Assembly: GCA_014860115.1 (NCBI GenBank) | Contig: JACZKK010000182.1 | Span: 1 to 40,700 of the forward strand | Length of the DNA: 40,700 nucleotides | DNA from: Ignavibacteriaceae bacterium | Lineage (GTDB): Bacteria > Bacteroidota > Ignavibacteria > Ignavibacteriales > Ignavibacteriaceae | Direction: 5' to 3' | Shown here: in pieces, positions 7,444 through 16,742 of the stretch | Layout of the letters: each line of letters starts with the position of its first letter | How positions within the stretch are numbered: the stretch's first letter is position 1 | Translations under genes and position numbers: made by a program | Notes under the pieces: generated by a model | What the model saw: only the letters and a program-made list of their open reading frames with translations | The model's database searches: none | What the model was told of the DNA's origin: nothing

Positions 7444-9540
7444 CTAAAATGATTTAAAAAGAAACAATAAAATAACGATTGAGAATATTCCCATTATAAT
7501 GTATGTCTGCACTTTACCAGTTTGGAATCTTCTGAATATCAACCCGATGAATGCACTGAGATATGCCATAAAGTTGACCAGACCATCAACCACGACATTA
7601 TCAAACTTACCCGTGAATGTTGATACTGCTTTTGTTACAGTAGCACTACCGTCAACTATTCCATCAATTATTACACGATCAAACCAGGCAACTAAACTAC
7701 TTAATGCAAGTGTCCCGGCTACGAATGTCTTATCATAGAGTTCATCGAAGTACCACTTGTTGTATGAGAAATTGTAAAGTGGTTTAAATTTTTCAGCAAT
7801 CTTATCTGCACTAATCTTTTTCCATTGATACATTGTGAATGCAAGAAGTATCCCGCTTATGGCTACCAGCAATGAAAGAATAACTGCCGGCCCGTGAGAA
7901 TGATGCAATGCTTCAGTATATGTTTCTGAATACATTACAGGATGTTCTGCTGATGAATGTGTTAGTGCAGCTTCATCAGTTTTCATAAAATCCCAGCGTG
8001 CACTTTCTGGAGTGTAAATAACAGGATCCTTAATCCATTTGGAATAAAACCAGCCAGCGTCGGGACTCAATGGATTTGGTGTATACCAGAAGAACAAAGA
8101 AAGAACAGAGAGAACAACTAATGGCATTGCCATTGAAAATTTTGATTCGTGAGCGTGATCATATTTATCTTTATTTCTTGGTTCGCCGTGGAAAGTTAGT
8201 ATCACTAGTCTGAACATATAGAAAGCTGTCATCATCGCAACTAAGAATCCAATAAACGGGAACAACCAGTGTCCAGTCAGACTTCCAAATGCATACGCTC
8301 CTGAAAGAATTCCATCTTTACTTAAAAAACCTGAAGTGAGTGGTATACCTGAAATTGCAATCGATGAAAATAAAAATGTTGCATAAGTAATCGGCATTTT
8401 CTTTCTTAGTCCGCCCATATTCCTGATATCCTGTTCGTGATGCATTGCATGAATAACGGAACCGGAACCAAGAAACAGACAGGCTTTGAAGAATGCGTGA
8501 GTCACTAAATGGAAGAATGCAAACTTGTAAGCACCAACTCCAAGTGCCATTATCATATAACCAAGCTGAGAAACAGTAGAGTAAGCAAGAACACGTTTGA
8601 TATCATTTTGCGTTAATGCTATTGTTGCAGGTATGAAAGCAGATAGCATTCCAATTATTGCAATAACAAGCATCGCATCTGCAGTAAGAATTCCGAAAAC
8701 TCTAACAACTAGATAAACACCTGCGGCAACCATCGTAGCAGCATGGATCAATGCACTGACGGGAGTCGGACCTTCCATTGCATCAGGCAGCCAAACGTGC
8801 AGAGGAAACTGAGCTGACTTACCAATTGCACCACAGAATATCAAAACACCTGTGACAGTCAGCCAGAATTCACTATTAAAAGGAAGATTTCCTTTTGCAA
8901 TCTCACCAAAAATTTGTTCGAAGGAAAATGTATTGTAAGTAATGAAAAGTAACAGCAATCCAGCGAGCATACCAAGGTCACCAATTCGGTTTACGATGAA
9001 TGCTTTCTTGCCAGCATCGGATGCGGATTTCTTTTCATACCAGAAACCGATTAAGAGATAAGAGGAAATACCAACAAGCTCCCAAAAGATGTACATCATC
9101 AGAATATTGTGGGTGAGCACGATTCCTGACATTGAAAAGGTGAATAATCCTAAATAAGCAAAGTATCTGTTATACCTTATGTCACCTTTCATATAATCTA
9201 TAGAGAAGAAGTGCACAAGGAAACTTATGATGTAAACAACAACAATCATCAATGCACTTATATCATCGATTAGCATTCCAAGATAAATGTTAATTGAACC
9301 GAATACAGGAACATTTCCCATATCGATCCACTTGAACTCCGAAACGATTCTTGAATCAGAAAAATAAGTCAGTTTGCCAAAAAGAAGAATTGCAGATAGA
9401 ACTAGTCCTGTGAACAGAACGAAAACTTCGAAGAAAAAGATTTTCGGGATTTTCTTGCCTAGCATTAAAGTAACTATAAAACCGAGAAGCGGTAGGAAGA
9501 GTACGATAACTGATAATTGTATTAAGAAATTCTCACTCAT
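7444..9540 (-). CDS. nuoL: NADH-quinone oxidoreductase subunit L
   Basis: A 698-residue polytopic subunit, the largest antiporter-like subunit of complex I and distal in the membrane arm. It shows FWELVGISSYLLIGFW, HVWLPDAMEGPTPVSALIH, LAYSTVSQLGYMIMALG and SGIPLTSGFLSKDGI. After a variable soluble loop (about residues 500-560) comes the C-terminal part that in NuoL carries the long lateral helix and the final anchor helix. The length matches Bacteroidota NuoL proteins. It begins three bases after nuoK. Confidence 0.95.
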   Translation of the reverse strand: MSENFLIQLSVIVLFLPLLGFIVTLMLGKKIPKIFFFEVFVLFTGLVLSAILLFGKLTYFSDSRIVSEFKWIDMGNVPVFGSINIYLGMLIDDISALMIVVVYIISFLVHFFSIDYMKGDIRYNRYFAYLGLFTFSMSGIVLTHNILMMYIFWELVGISSYLLIGFWYEKKSASDAGKKAFIVNRIGDLGMLAGLLLLFITYNTFSFEQIFGEIAKGNLPFNSEFWLTVTGVLIFCGAIGKSAQFPLHVWLPDAMEGPTPVSALIHAATMVAAGVYLVVRVFGILTADAMLVIAIIGMLSAFIPATIALTQNDIKRVLAYSTVSQLGYMIMALGVGAYKFAFFHLVTHAFFKACLFLGSGSVIHAMHHEQDIRNMGGLRKKMPITYATFLFSSIAISGIPLTSGFLSKDGILSGAYAFGSLTGHWLFPFIGFLVAMMTAFYMFRLVILTFHGEPRNKDKYDHAHESKFSMAMPLVVLSVLSLFFWYTPNPLSPDAGWFYSKWIKDPVIYTPESARWDFMKTDEAALTHSSAEHPVMYSETYTEALHHSHGPAVILSLLVAISGILLAFTMYQWKKISADKIAEKFKPLYNFSYNKWYFDELYDKTFVAGTLALSSLVAWFDRVIIDGIVDGSATVTKAVSTFTGKFDNVVVDGLVNFMAYLSAFIGLIFRRFQTGKVQTYIIMGIFSIVILLFLFKSF

Positions 9541-9543
9541 TAA

Positions 9544-9852
9544 CTAATCCCTGAGTTCGTCGATTTCATCGACATTTACATTTACAAAAGTTTTATAGAC
9601 ATTTAACACAATAGCCAATGCAATTGCAGCTTCAGCAGCGGCAAGCACAATTACAAACAAAGCAAATAGCTGTCCCTGTAATCCAAAATTTCCAAATCTT
9701 GAGAAAGCGATAAAATTGATGTTGGAAGCATTGAGAATAAGCTCAAGACCCATCAAAACCATAATTGCATTCTTTCTTGTAACGATACCATAAATTCCTA
9801 GACTGAATAAAAGAGTGCTTAGAATTAAAAAATGTGTTAATGTTACTTCCAT
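9544..9852 (-). CDS. nuoK: NADH-quinone oxidoreductase subunit K
   Basis: A 102-residue protein with three membrane helices. It has the family hallmarks GIYGIVTRKNAIMVLMGLEL (TM1-TM2, with the Glu that takes part in proton transfer), NASNINFIAFS and the second conserved Glu in AAAEAAIALAIVLN. The start directly abuts the nuoJ stop, so translation is probably coupled. It is part of the complex I membrane arm near the quinone module. Confidence 0.95.
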   Translation of the reverse strand: MEVTLTHFLILSTLLFSLGIYGIVTRKNAIMVLMGLELILNASNINFIAFSRFGNFGLQGQLFALFVIVLAAAEAAIALAIVLNVYKTFVNVNVDEIDELRD

Positions 9853-10341
9853 TTATTTCCTCGCCATAGATGCAGCCCCGATTAAGGCGACTAATAATAA
9901 AATACCAAGCAGTTCAAAAACCAGAACGTATTCATTTATGAGCATTCTACCAAGTGTTGATAAGGTTGATACAGGTATATCTGTTTTGATTTCAAACCAT
10001 TCAGTATTTAAAATAACTGCCCCGATGACTCCGGTAAATAAACCGACTCCTATTGCTGCCGGCAATGTGTGTATCGTACCGGTTTTTATATCTACCTGAG
10101 TAATTTTATTTGTGATCATTACTCCGAATATCAGTAATATCAGAATTCCGCCAACGTAAACAATTAGCTGAACGATTGCAACAAAATCAGCTCCGAGTAA
10201 AACATAAATTCCGGCAACACCAAAAAACGTGAATAACAGGAAGAATGCGGCACGCACTATATTTCTTGTAGTAACTACAAAGAAAGCTGAAAGCAATGTA
10301 ACTGCTGCGAATAGATAAAATATGATGTCGTAAATGTTCAT
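9853..10341 (-). CDS. nuoJ: NADH-quinone oxidoreductase subunit J
   Basis: A 162-residue membrane protein with five hydrophobic segments. The region GADFVAIVQLIVYVGGILIL, containing the pi-bulge helix of NuoJ, is clear, followed by LLVALIGAASMARK at the C-terminus. Its ATG overlaps the last base of the nuoI stop. It belongs to the membrane arm next to NuoK and NuoH. The length is ordinary for the family. Confidence 0.95.
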   Translation of the reverse strand: MNIYDIIFYLFAAVTLLSAFFVVTTRNIVRAAFFLLFTFFGVAGIYVLLGADFVAIVQLIVYVGGILILLIFGVMITNKITQVDIKTGTIHTLPAAIGVGLFTGVIGAVILNTEWFEIKTDIPVSTLSTLGRMLINEYVLVFELLGILLLVALIGAASMARK

Positions 10342-10937
10342 TAAATATTTTCTTCTTTATTATCAGGTTTATCCTGTTTCGGCTCAGGAGGTTTATTCGC
10401 TTGTGCAGCAGCTTTTTTTGCTGCAGCAATTTTTTCAGCTTCTTTCTTTGCCTGCATCTCTTCAAAGTTTTTCTTCTTCTGAATTCTTTCTGCGGGAAGA
10501 AGAGTTACGAAATCAAAAACCAGATCCTCTCTCTTGAATTCAGAAAATTCATAAACATCAGTCATATAAATACATTCAGTCGGGCAGGGGAATACACATA
10601 ATTGGCAATAACAGCATTTAGCAAAATCAATGTTAAATGTAGTTACCCAAAGAGCTTTCTTTTTACCGTTAGATGTTGTTCCGAGATCTTCCCCAGGAAT
10701 TGATTTTACGGTTTCAATCTCAATACAGTTAACAGGACAAGCTCTGGCACATTGATCACATCCAATGCAATCATCCATATTAACATAAAGTCTGTTTCTT
10801 TCTCTTTCAGGCATCTGTGGTTTTACTGATGGATATTGAATTGTAACAGCAGGCACGAATAAATGCTTGAATGTTACTTTCATTCCAATTAGAATGGTGT
10901 ATAAACCTTGCCAGAAATTGTAAATATAATCTCTCAT
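10341..10937 (-). CDS. nuoI: NADH-quinone oxidoreductase subunit I (2x[4Fe-4S] ferredoxin-like)
   Basis: A 198-residue peripheral-arm subunit carrying clusters N6a and N6b. The two CxxCxxCxxxCP motifs are at C57-C60-C63-C67 and C108-C111-C114-C118. It passes electrons to NuoB. After about residue 152 there is a ~45-residue Lys/Ala/Glu-rich tail (KKEAEKIAAAKKAAAQANK, then a Pro/Lys/Asp stretch) beyond the conserved core. With no nuoEFG in the operon, NuoI is where an alternative donor such as ferredoxin would be expected to dock; that is inference from related 11-subunit complexes. Confidence 0.95.
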   Translation of the reverse strand: MRDYIYNFWQGLYTILIGMKVTFKHLFVPAVTIQYPSVKPQMPERERNRLYVNMDDCIGCDQCARACPVNCIEIETVKSIPGEDLGTTSNGKKKALWVTTFNIDFAKCCYCQLCVFPCPTECIYMTDVYEFSEFKREDLVFDFVTLLPAERIQKKKNFEEMQAKKEAEKIAAAKKAAAQANKPPEPKQDKPDNKEENI

Positions 10938-10938
10938 A

Positions 10939-12012
10939 TCACATCAATGCTATTAAACCAACTAATAAAAGAATTACAAATGAAAAAGGAATTAAATATT
11001 TCCAACAAAATGCCATAAGTTGATCTACTCTAAAACGCGGTAACGTCCATCGCAGCCACATTTGTACGAATACGAAGAACAATCCTTTTGAAGTGAACCA
11101 GAAAAATTGTTCAATTGGAACTAACCAGGTCCAGCCGAGAGTATTTCCAAGATATCCGAATGGCGATTGGTATCCTCCAAAAAACATAATTGCAACAATT
11201 GCAGATACAGCAAACATATTTGCATACTCAGCCAGGAAGAACATTGCGAACTTCATTCCCGAATATTCTGTGTGATAGCCTGATACTAATTCTGATTCTG
11301 CTTCGGGAATATCGAATGGTGTTCTGTTTACTTCGGCGAGAGTGCTCGTGTAAATTATCAAACATCCCATAATCATAAATGGAATTAATAATATTTTCTG
11401 GAGACCAACTGCTGGTCCGCCAAGAATTAACCAATTCCAGAAGTAAGCTGTCTGCATTTCACTTAAATCATAAAGGCTTAAAGTACCAGTAAGCATAATG
11501 ATGGTTAGTATGATCAGTAAAGTTGGAATTTCGTAACTTATTATCTGAGCAGCAGCTCTCATTGCACCGAGCAGTGAATACTTATTGTTCGAAGCCCAAC
11601 CTGCCATTAGTATTCCAGCAACAACCAATCCTGTTACGCCAACGATGAAAATAATACCAAGATCTATTTTTGTCCCTATAAAAAATCCTGAGAATGGAAT
11701 TGCAGCAAATGCAGCATAGCTGCCTATAAACGCCAGAAGAGGTGCAAGATTAAATAAAATTTTATCTGTTGCAGTGGGAACTAAGTCTTCTTTTTGAAGA
11801 AGCTTAATTATATCGGCTATTGTTTGAAGAATTCCATGATATCCAGTTCGCATTGGACCGAGACGATCCTGCATATGTGCAGAAACTTTTCGCTCCATTA
11901 AGACTGCAAATAATGCAAAGGGAAGTATGAACACAAATAAAGGCAGCAAGCTGACAATAAACATTGCGAGGATTTCACTTCCGGTGAGATTATATAACCA
12001 ATCGTACATCAT
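10939..12012 (-). CDS. nuoH: NADH-quinone oxidoreductase subunit H
   Basis: A 357-residue membrane subunit that forms the quinone-entry chamber with NuoB and NuoD. Conserved features are the early ERKVSAHMQDRLGPMRTG loop, the RTPFDIPEAESELVSGYHTE segment with its acidic residues, and PRFRVDQLMAFCWK near the end. Its ATG overlaps the nuoD stop by four bases (ATGA type), indicating translational coupling. The length is normal. Confidence 0.95.
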   Translation of the reverse strand: MMYDWLYNLTGSEILAMFIVSLLPLFVFILPFALFAVLMERKVSAHMQDRLGPMRTGYHGILQTIADIIKLLQKEDLVPTATDKILFNLAPLLAFIGSYAAFAAIPFSGFFIGTKIDLGIIFIVGVTGLVVAGILMAGWASNNKYSLLGAMRAAAQIISYEIPTLLIILTIIMLTGTLSLYDLSEMQTAYFWNWLILGGPAVGLQKILLIPFMIMGCLIIYTSTLAEVNRTPFDIPEAESELVSGYHTEYSGMKFAMFFLAEYANMFAVSAIVAIMFFGGYQSPFGYLGNTLGWTWLVPIEQFFWFTSKGLFFVFVQMWLRWTLPRFRVDQLMAFCWKYLIPFSFVILLLVGLIALM

Positions 12013-13124
12013 CTGTCAATCTCTCCCAATACTATATCAACGCTTCCGAGAATTGCAACAACATCTGCAACCATAAAGCCTTTGCAGAGTTCCGGAAATA
12101 CCTGCATAGTAACGAATGATGGTGCTCGGACTTTAACCCTCGCCGGATTTATTGAACCATCGCTAATAATAAAGTATCCGAGTTCACCTCGTGGATTTTC
12201 TACTCTCGTATAGATTTGTCCTTCAGGCGGCTTTACTCTTTTAGGAATTGCGGAAGTTACATCGCCGTCAGGAATTTGTTCTATTGCTTGCTCAATAATT
12301 TTCAGACTCTCGTCCATTTCTAAAACACGAACGTAATACCTATCCCAGCAGTCACCTGTTTTTCCTTTTTCACCCTTTCCAATCGGTATATCATAATCGA
12401 ACTTATGGTAGACGGAGTACGGATCATCTTTTCTCAAATCCCACTTCATTCCACTTGCACGAAGATTTGGACCACTCACTCCATAATTAATGGCGGTTTC
12501 AATCGGTAGAACGCCAACGTTAGCAGTTCTTTCAATAAAAATTCTGTTGTATGAAAGAAGCTCATTAAGTTCTTTAACATTTGGTCTGAAATCTTTGATA
12601 AATTCTTTTGTCAGCCGAATAAAATCGGGATGCAGATCGTGAGAAAGTCCACCAATCCAGATATAATTATACAGAAGTCTTGCACCGCAGGTTATTTCAA
12701 AAAGGTGAAGGATTCTTTCTCTGTCTCTGAAACAAAATAGAAATGGAGTGAATGCACCAATGTCTGCACCATAAGTTCCAAGTGCAACGAGGTGAGACGC
12801 GATTCTCTGCAATTCACCCATAATAACTCTGATATATTCAACACGTTCAGGGACTTCAATTTTCATTAATCTTTCCATTGCAAGTGCGTATCCAAATTCA
12901 TTATACATCGAGGCTAAGTAATCCATTCTGTCTGTGTAGGGAATTACCTGAGGGTAAGTCATTGCTTCGCAGTGTTTCTCAAAACATCTGTGAAGGTAAC
13001 CTATGTGAGGAATTACATCTATAATAATTTCGCCATCAATCTGAAGCTCCAATCTCAACACACCATGCGTTGAAGGGTGCTGAGGTCCCATATTCAATAC
13101 CATTTCTTCAGTTTTTAGTGCCAT
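12009..13124 (-). CDS. nuoD: NADH-quinone oxidoreductase subunit D (49-kDa homologue)
   Basis: A 371-residue peripheral subunit that holds the quinone-binding site. It has GPQHPSTHGVLRL near the start (the quinone-site His lies in HPSTHG), the hydrogenase-like ENPRGELGYFIISDG region, and the C-terminal VLGEIDR typical of NuoD, so it is complete. It is separate from nuoC (12-base gap), unlike the fused NuoCD of E. coli. Confidence 0.95.
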   Translation of the reverse strand: MALKTEEMVLNMGPQHPSTHGVLRLELQIDGEIIIDVIPHIGYLHRCFEKHCEAMTYPQVIPYTDRMDYLASMYNEFGYALAMERLMKIEVPERVEYIRVIMGELQRIASHLVALGTYGADIGAFTPFLFCFRDRERILHLFEITCGARLLYNYIWIGGLSHDLHPDFIRLTKEFIKDFRPNVKELNELLSYNRIFIERTANVGVLPIETAINYGVSGPNLRASGMKWDLRKDDPYSVYHKFDYDIPIGKGEKGKTGDCWDRYYVRVLEMDESLKIIEQAIEQIPDGDVTSAIPKRVKPPEGQIYTRVENPRGELGYFIISDGSINPARVKVRAPSFVTMQVFPELCKGFMVADVVAILGSVDIVLGEIDR

Positions 13125-13136
13125 TAACTTTCTTTG

Positions 13137-13667
13137 TTAATAAGGAACTTTCATCCCCTGATAAAATTCAGGATTCTTGTAATCTTTTCTTAAAGGAAAA
13201 CCAAACTCCCAATCATAAGGCATTAATATCCGCCTTAAATCAGGATGATTCAGAAAAATAATTCCGTACATATCATAAGCTTCTCTCTCGTGCCAGTCAG
13301 CACCTTTCCAAACTTCAGTGACGGTAACAACTTCAGGTTTTTCTCGATCAGTTGAAGCTTTTAATGTAAGTTTATGTCTTAATTTTGTTGATTCAATATG
13401 ATAGTAAACACTGAGTGTTCCGCCTTTAATTGTTTCCAATCCTTTGTCATCTTTTTCCTTTATTCCGTTAGCATCATCAACTCCAGAAAGATTCATAAGT
13501 GAATCGAACAACAAATCTTTTTCGTCTTTCAGGAACAAACTTATTTTATCAACTTCCAGTGGGTTCACAATTATGAATGGTTCAACTGGCTTATCAGCTT
13601 TAAATTCGACAATGGACGAACCAAATTTTTCTTTTAAAGTATTAAATATTTCTTCAGCAGTTTTCAT
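13137..13667 (-). CDS. nuoC: NADH-quinone oxidoreductase subunit C (30-kDa homologue)
   Basis: A 176-residue soluble structural subunit of the complex I Q-module. The signature is the C-terminal part: [29 protein letters not shown] and [11 protein letters not shown]. It overlaps the nuoB stop by four bases at its start. The N-terminal half is less conserved, as usual. It stands alone rather than being fused to NuoD. Confidence 0.94.
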   Translation of the reverse strand: MKTAEEIFNTLKEKFGSSIVEFKADKPVEPFIIVNPLEVDKISLFLKDEKDLLFDSLMNLSGVDDANGIKEKDDKGLETIKGGTLSVYYHIESTKLRHKLTLKASTDREKPEVVTVTEVWKGADWHEREAYDMYGIIFLNHPDLRRILMPYDWEFGFPLRKDYKNPEFYQGMKVPY

Positions 13668-14179
13668 GCACTCTTTCCGACAAAGCCGGACCTAATCGGC
13701 TTCACTATGGATTCATTCCTGATTTTTTCCTGAAGCTTTAATAGGCCCTCTAATAATGCTTCTGGTCTTGGAGGACAGCCGGGAACATAAACATCAACCG
13801 GGATAACTCTATCAACTCCTTTTAGTACATGGTAACCATGTTCCCAATATGGTCCGCCGCAGTTTGCACAGCTTCCCATCGAAATAACATATTTTGGATC
13901 CGGCATTTGTTCGTACAATCTTTTAACACGGATTGCCATTTTTAATGTTACCGTTCCTGAAATAATAATTACATCTGATTGTCTTGGTGAAGGGCGGGGG
14001 ATAACGCCAAATCTATCAAAGTCATAATGAGAAGCAGAAGTGGCCATCATTTCGATTGCACAGCAGGCTAATCCAAAACCAACTTGCCAGAGCGAAGACA
14101 GTCTTGCCCAGTTAAATAAGTCTTCTGTCTTAGCTATGACTATATTACCTTCCGTAAATTCCTGATCTAGTAATCCCAT
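13664..14179 (-). CDS. nuoB: NADH-quinone oxidoreductase subunit B (cluster N2)
   Basis: A 171-residue subunit that ligates the terminal [4Fe-4S] cluster N2, which reduces quinone. The ligands are the tandem Cys pair C39-C40 in [13 protein letters not shown]104 in [13 protein letters not shown] and C135 in [15 protein letters not shown]. Two bases separate it from nuoA. All cluster residues are present, so the subunit should be functional. Confidence 0.96.
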   Translation of the reverse strand: MGLLDQEFTEGNIVIAKTEDLFNWARLSSLWQVGFGLACCAIEMMATSASHYDFDRFGVIPRPSPRQSDVIIISGTVTLKMAIRVKRLYEQMPDPKYVISMGSCANCGGPYWEHGYHVLKGVDRVIPVDVYVPGCPPRPEALLEGLLKLQEKIRNESIVKPIRSGFVGKSA

Positions 14180-14181
14180 AT

Positions 14182-14616
14182 TTAGCTTGCAGTCTTTAGT
14201 GCTTCTTTTTGAGTTTCAGTTGATTTAATTTCTTCTAAGGTAGGTTCTTTAATTTTTGGTCTTGCCCATTCGAGGTCGCCCTTCTTCCATTCGTAAGCCA
14301 TTCCAACACCAAGTAATATCAGGAATATCGCTCCTATCAGATAACCAACGATCCCCATCTCTTTATAGACTAATGCCCATGGAATTAGCAAAACAACTTC
14401 AACATCGAATATTAAAAAGATAAGTGCAACTACATAAAATCTAATATTAAATTTAACCCAGGGTGAGCCTTCAGGATTTTCACCGCATTCGTAAGTAGTG
14501 AGTTTTTCAAATGTGGGGCGCTTGGGACGTAGAAGACGTGCAACATAAATAGCAACAACAACAAAGAGTGCTGATGTTAAAATAAAGACGAAGATCTTGC
14601 CGAATTCTGTTAGCAT
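14182..14616 (-). CDS. nuoA: NADH-quinone oxidoreductase subunit A
   Basis: The first gene of the nuo operon; a 144-residue three-helix membrane subunit at the junction with the peripheral arm. Hallmarks are the loop [20 protein letters not shown] with the conserved Cys, and [15 protein letters not shown] with its acidic residues. I chose the ATG at 14616 because [13 protein letters not shown] then begins directly with the first helix, as in relatives. An in-frame TTG at 14667 would add 17 residues and has no visible ribosome site. A 48-residue polar C-terminal tail follows the third helix. Confidence 0.93.
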   Translation of the reverse strand: MLTEFGKIFVFILTSALFVVVAIYVARLLRPKRPTFEKLTTYECGENPEGSPWVKFNIRFYVVALIFLIFDVEVVLLIPWALVYKEMGIVGYLIGAIFLILLGVGMAYEWKKGDLEWARPKIKEPTLEEIKSTETQKEALKTAS

Positions 14617-14702
14617 TAATTCCAAAAATTTAGTGGGAAAATTAACACTACTGTCAAGTAATGTCAAGAAAAGTTTTAGAATTTTATATTCACATTAAAC
14701 AA

Positions 14703-14734
14703 ATTGGTTCTGACAATCGATAAATATATATTTC
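14703..14734 (+). promoter_or_regulatory. Weak -33/-7 promoter candidate of Bacteroidota type
   Basis: ATTG (14703-14706), a 20-base spacer and TATATTTC (14727-14734) approximate the TTTG-N19-21-TAnnTTTG consensus with one mismatch in each box. It lies between the divergent nuoA and the 14825 gene and would give a leader of roughly 80 bases for the latter. The AT-rich context makes chance matches easy. Confidence 0.3.
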
Positions 14735-14824
14735 TACAAGTGAATACTTTTAGAATATTTAAGTATTTTTAAACCTGATCAATTCAATTTAATTAAGAGT
14801 GCTTCAAAGCGTAAAAAAGATATA

Positions 14825-15664
14825 ATGGATTTAGTAAAAGTTTACCTCATTCAGAGTATTACCACTGCAGCTAATAACCTTCGGCTCAATGCACAGCAAA
14901 TTGAAGTTGTCGGTTTATTACGAGAGACGGTAATTAATTCGAATGATCTTGGTGCTGAGCTTCTCCTGATGAAGAAAACAACAGAGCTCTCAAAGTTAGC
15001 TATAAGGTTAAGTGAAATTTATTCTTTCTTAACGCAGGGTAAAGTTGACTTTGTAAAAATATCAGAGCAGTTCAGGGAGCATAGCAGGTATTTAATAAGA
15101 GATTTAAATCAGTTCCTGGAAAACGTCAGTCCAAAAATCTATAAGGATGCGTTCAATAAAATTAATAATGGTCACACAACTGCGATAGATGTTGAATTAG
15201 TTGATCGTAGTAATCTTGCTGGCGAAATTATGAATGTGAATGTTTCGAAAAGTCAGGAAAATTTAATTGTAGAAAAAAGGGTATCTCCTTACTCATCAAT
15301 AGATTTTGAGAAAAAAATTCTCCGTCCAATAAAATCTTTGGATGATCTTTTAAAGAAAATACCATCCGGTGAAGTGACAGAGAATGAGCTAAAAGAATAT
15401 TCTGAAATAATGAAAGAGCATGCCTCACTTTCATCTTTAAATGGATTTCAGGTTATTTCTAAAATGCACGATATTATAGCATCTGCATTGTATGCAATAA
15501 AAAATGATAAATTATTAGTTGATAAGACAGTAATCGAATCACTTCGAGCTTGTTTAATTGTGATAGTTGCAGTCGTTAAAAGAAAAGAAGTTGATATTAC
15601 TGGCTATCTGAACAGAGCTGAGGAATTCGGTAACAAATACTTCAAACAAAAAAGTCAGGTATAG
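14825..15664 (+). CDS. Uncharacterised all-helical protein, faint Hpt-like C-terminal half
   Basis: A 279-residue soluble protein with no signal peptide or membrane segment. It is predicted mostly helical, with two helical halves (about 1-115 and 165-275) joined by a variable linker. Residues ~205-262 (SLNGFQVISKMHDIIASAL, then a KNDKLLVDKTVIESLR stretch) resemble the later helices of CheA-type histidine phosphotransfer domains. However, the His-containing LHxxKG motif is absent, so phosphotransfer is not supported. It ends one base before the mannose-1-phosphate guanylyltransferase and diverges from nuoA. I do not recognise the family; a scaffold or regulatory role is only a guess. Confidence 0.75.
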   Translation: MDLVKVYLIQSITTAANNLRLNAQQIEVVGLLRETVINSNDLGAELLLMKKTTELSKLAIRLSEIYSFLTQGKVDFVKISEQFREHSRYLIRDLNQFLENVSPKIYKDAFNKINNGHTTAIDVELVDRSNLAGEIMNVNVSKSQENLIVEKRVSPYSSIDFEKKILRPIKSLDDLLKKIPSGEVTENELKEYSEIMKEHASLSSLNGFQVISKMHDIIASALYAIKNDKLLVDKTVIESLRACLIVIVAVVKRKEVDITGYLNRAEEFGNKYFKQKSQV

Positions 15665-15665
15665 C

Positions 15666-16736
15666 ATGATGAATTTATACGCAGTTATTATGGCTGGTGG
15701 AATTGGTGCAAGGTTCTGGCCAAGGAGCAAGAAGAAAAGTCCAAAGCAGCTTCTCAGGATATTTGGTGAGCACACAATGATTCAGGAGACTTTTAAAAGA
15801 TTAAATGGATTGATACCAAAAGAAAATATTTTAATAGTAACCAATGAGACTCAGAAACCAGGCATAATGGAGCAACTACCTGAGATTCCTGTTGAAAATA
15901 TTATCGTCGAACCTTTTGGAAGAAATACTGCTGCGTGTATTGGTCTTGCCTCGGTTATTATTCAGCAACGATCACCTGATGCAATCACATTTGTAATGCC
16001 GGCCGATCATATTATTAGAGATAATGAAAGTTTTATCAATACACTTAATACTGCGGCTAAATTTGCATACGATAATCCAGCACTGGTTACTATTGGCATT
16101 CAACCATCCAAACCAGAGACTGGTTATGGGTATATTCAAATAGATGAAGATTCTGGTAAGGACAATGTTTATAAAGTTTTGACTTTTGCTGAGAAACCAA
16201 ATTATGCTACAGCAGTTAACTTTATAAAAAGCGGTGACTTCTTCTGGAATAGCGGTATGTTCATCTGGAAGTTAGATACAATCTTAAATGAAATTAACTT
16301 TCATATGCCGGATTTGTACGAAGGTCTAATTAAAATGAAAGATCAATTAAACCATCCTGATTTTCCGGATATTCTTTCTGACATATATGGTCACTTGAAA
16401 AGCATTTCAATTGATTACGGCATTATGGAAAAATCCGACAAAGTATTTCTTGTAAAAGGTCAATTTAGTTGGAGTGATGTTGGAAGCTGGGAAGCGGTTT
16501 ATGAACTAAGTGATAAAGACCAGGATGGAAATGTTAAAGTGGGAACTATTTATACTGATATGGCAATGGATTCTTACATTTACTCACCAGATAAATTCAC
16601 AGCAGTAATAGGATTGGACAATTTAATTGTTATTAACCACGACAATGCTTTGCTAATTTGTAAAAGAGATAAAGCTCAGGATGTGAAAAACATAATTGAT
16701 TACCTCAAGTTAAATAAGTTGAACGATCACCTTTAA
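15666..16736 (+). CDS. Mannose-1-phosphate guanylyltransferase
   Basis: A 356-residue nucleotidyltransferase that makes GDP-mannose from GTP and mannose-1-phosphate for glycan synthesis. The N-terminal signature VIMAGGIGARFWPRSKKKSP followed by KQLL binds the nucleotide. VMPADHII, the FAEKP motif and SGDFFWNSGMFIWK match the ManC/GMP family, as does WSDVGSWEAVYEL. It is monofunctional: the C-terminal mannose-6-phosphate isomerase domain of longer ManC proteins is missing. It is followed after six bases by the RpiB-like gene, suggesting co-transcription of two sugar-phosphate genes. Confidence 0.93.
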   Translation: MMNLYAVIMAGGIGARFWPRSKKKSPKQLLRIFGEHTMIQETFKRLNGLIPKENILIVTNETQKPGIMEQLPEIPVENIIVEPFGRNTAACIGLASVIIQQRSPDAITFVMPADHIIRDNESFINTLNTAAKFAYDNPALVTIGIQPSKPETGYGYIQIDEDSGKDNVYKVLTFAEKPNYATAVNFIKSGDFFWNSGMFIWKLDTILNEINFHMPDLYEGLIKMKDQLNHPDFPDILSDIYGHLKSISIDYGIMEKSDKVFLVKGQFSWSDVGSWEAVYELSDKDQDGNVKVGTIYTDMAMDSYIYSPDKFTAVIGLDNLIVINHDNALLICKRDKAQDVKNIIDYLKLNKLNDHL

Positions 16737-16742
16737 TTATTA

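Noticed and set aside
14743-14767. AATACTT/AAGTATT inverted repeat in the nuoA upstream region as a terminator
   Set aside because: It lies between divergent genes, is wholly AT and has a long loop; there is no transcript to terminate there.
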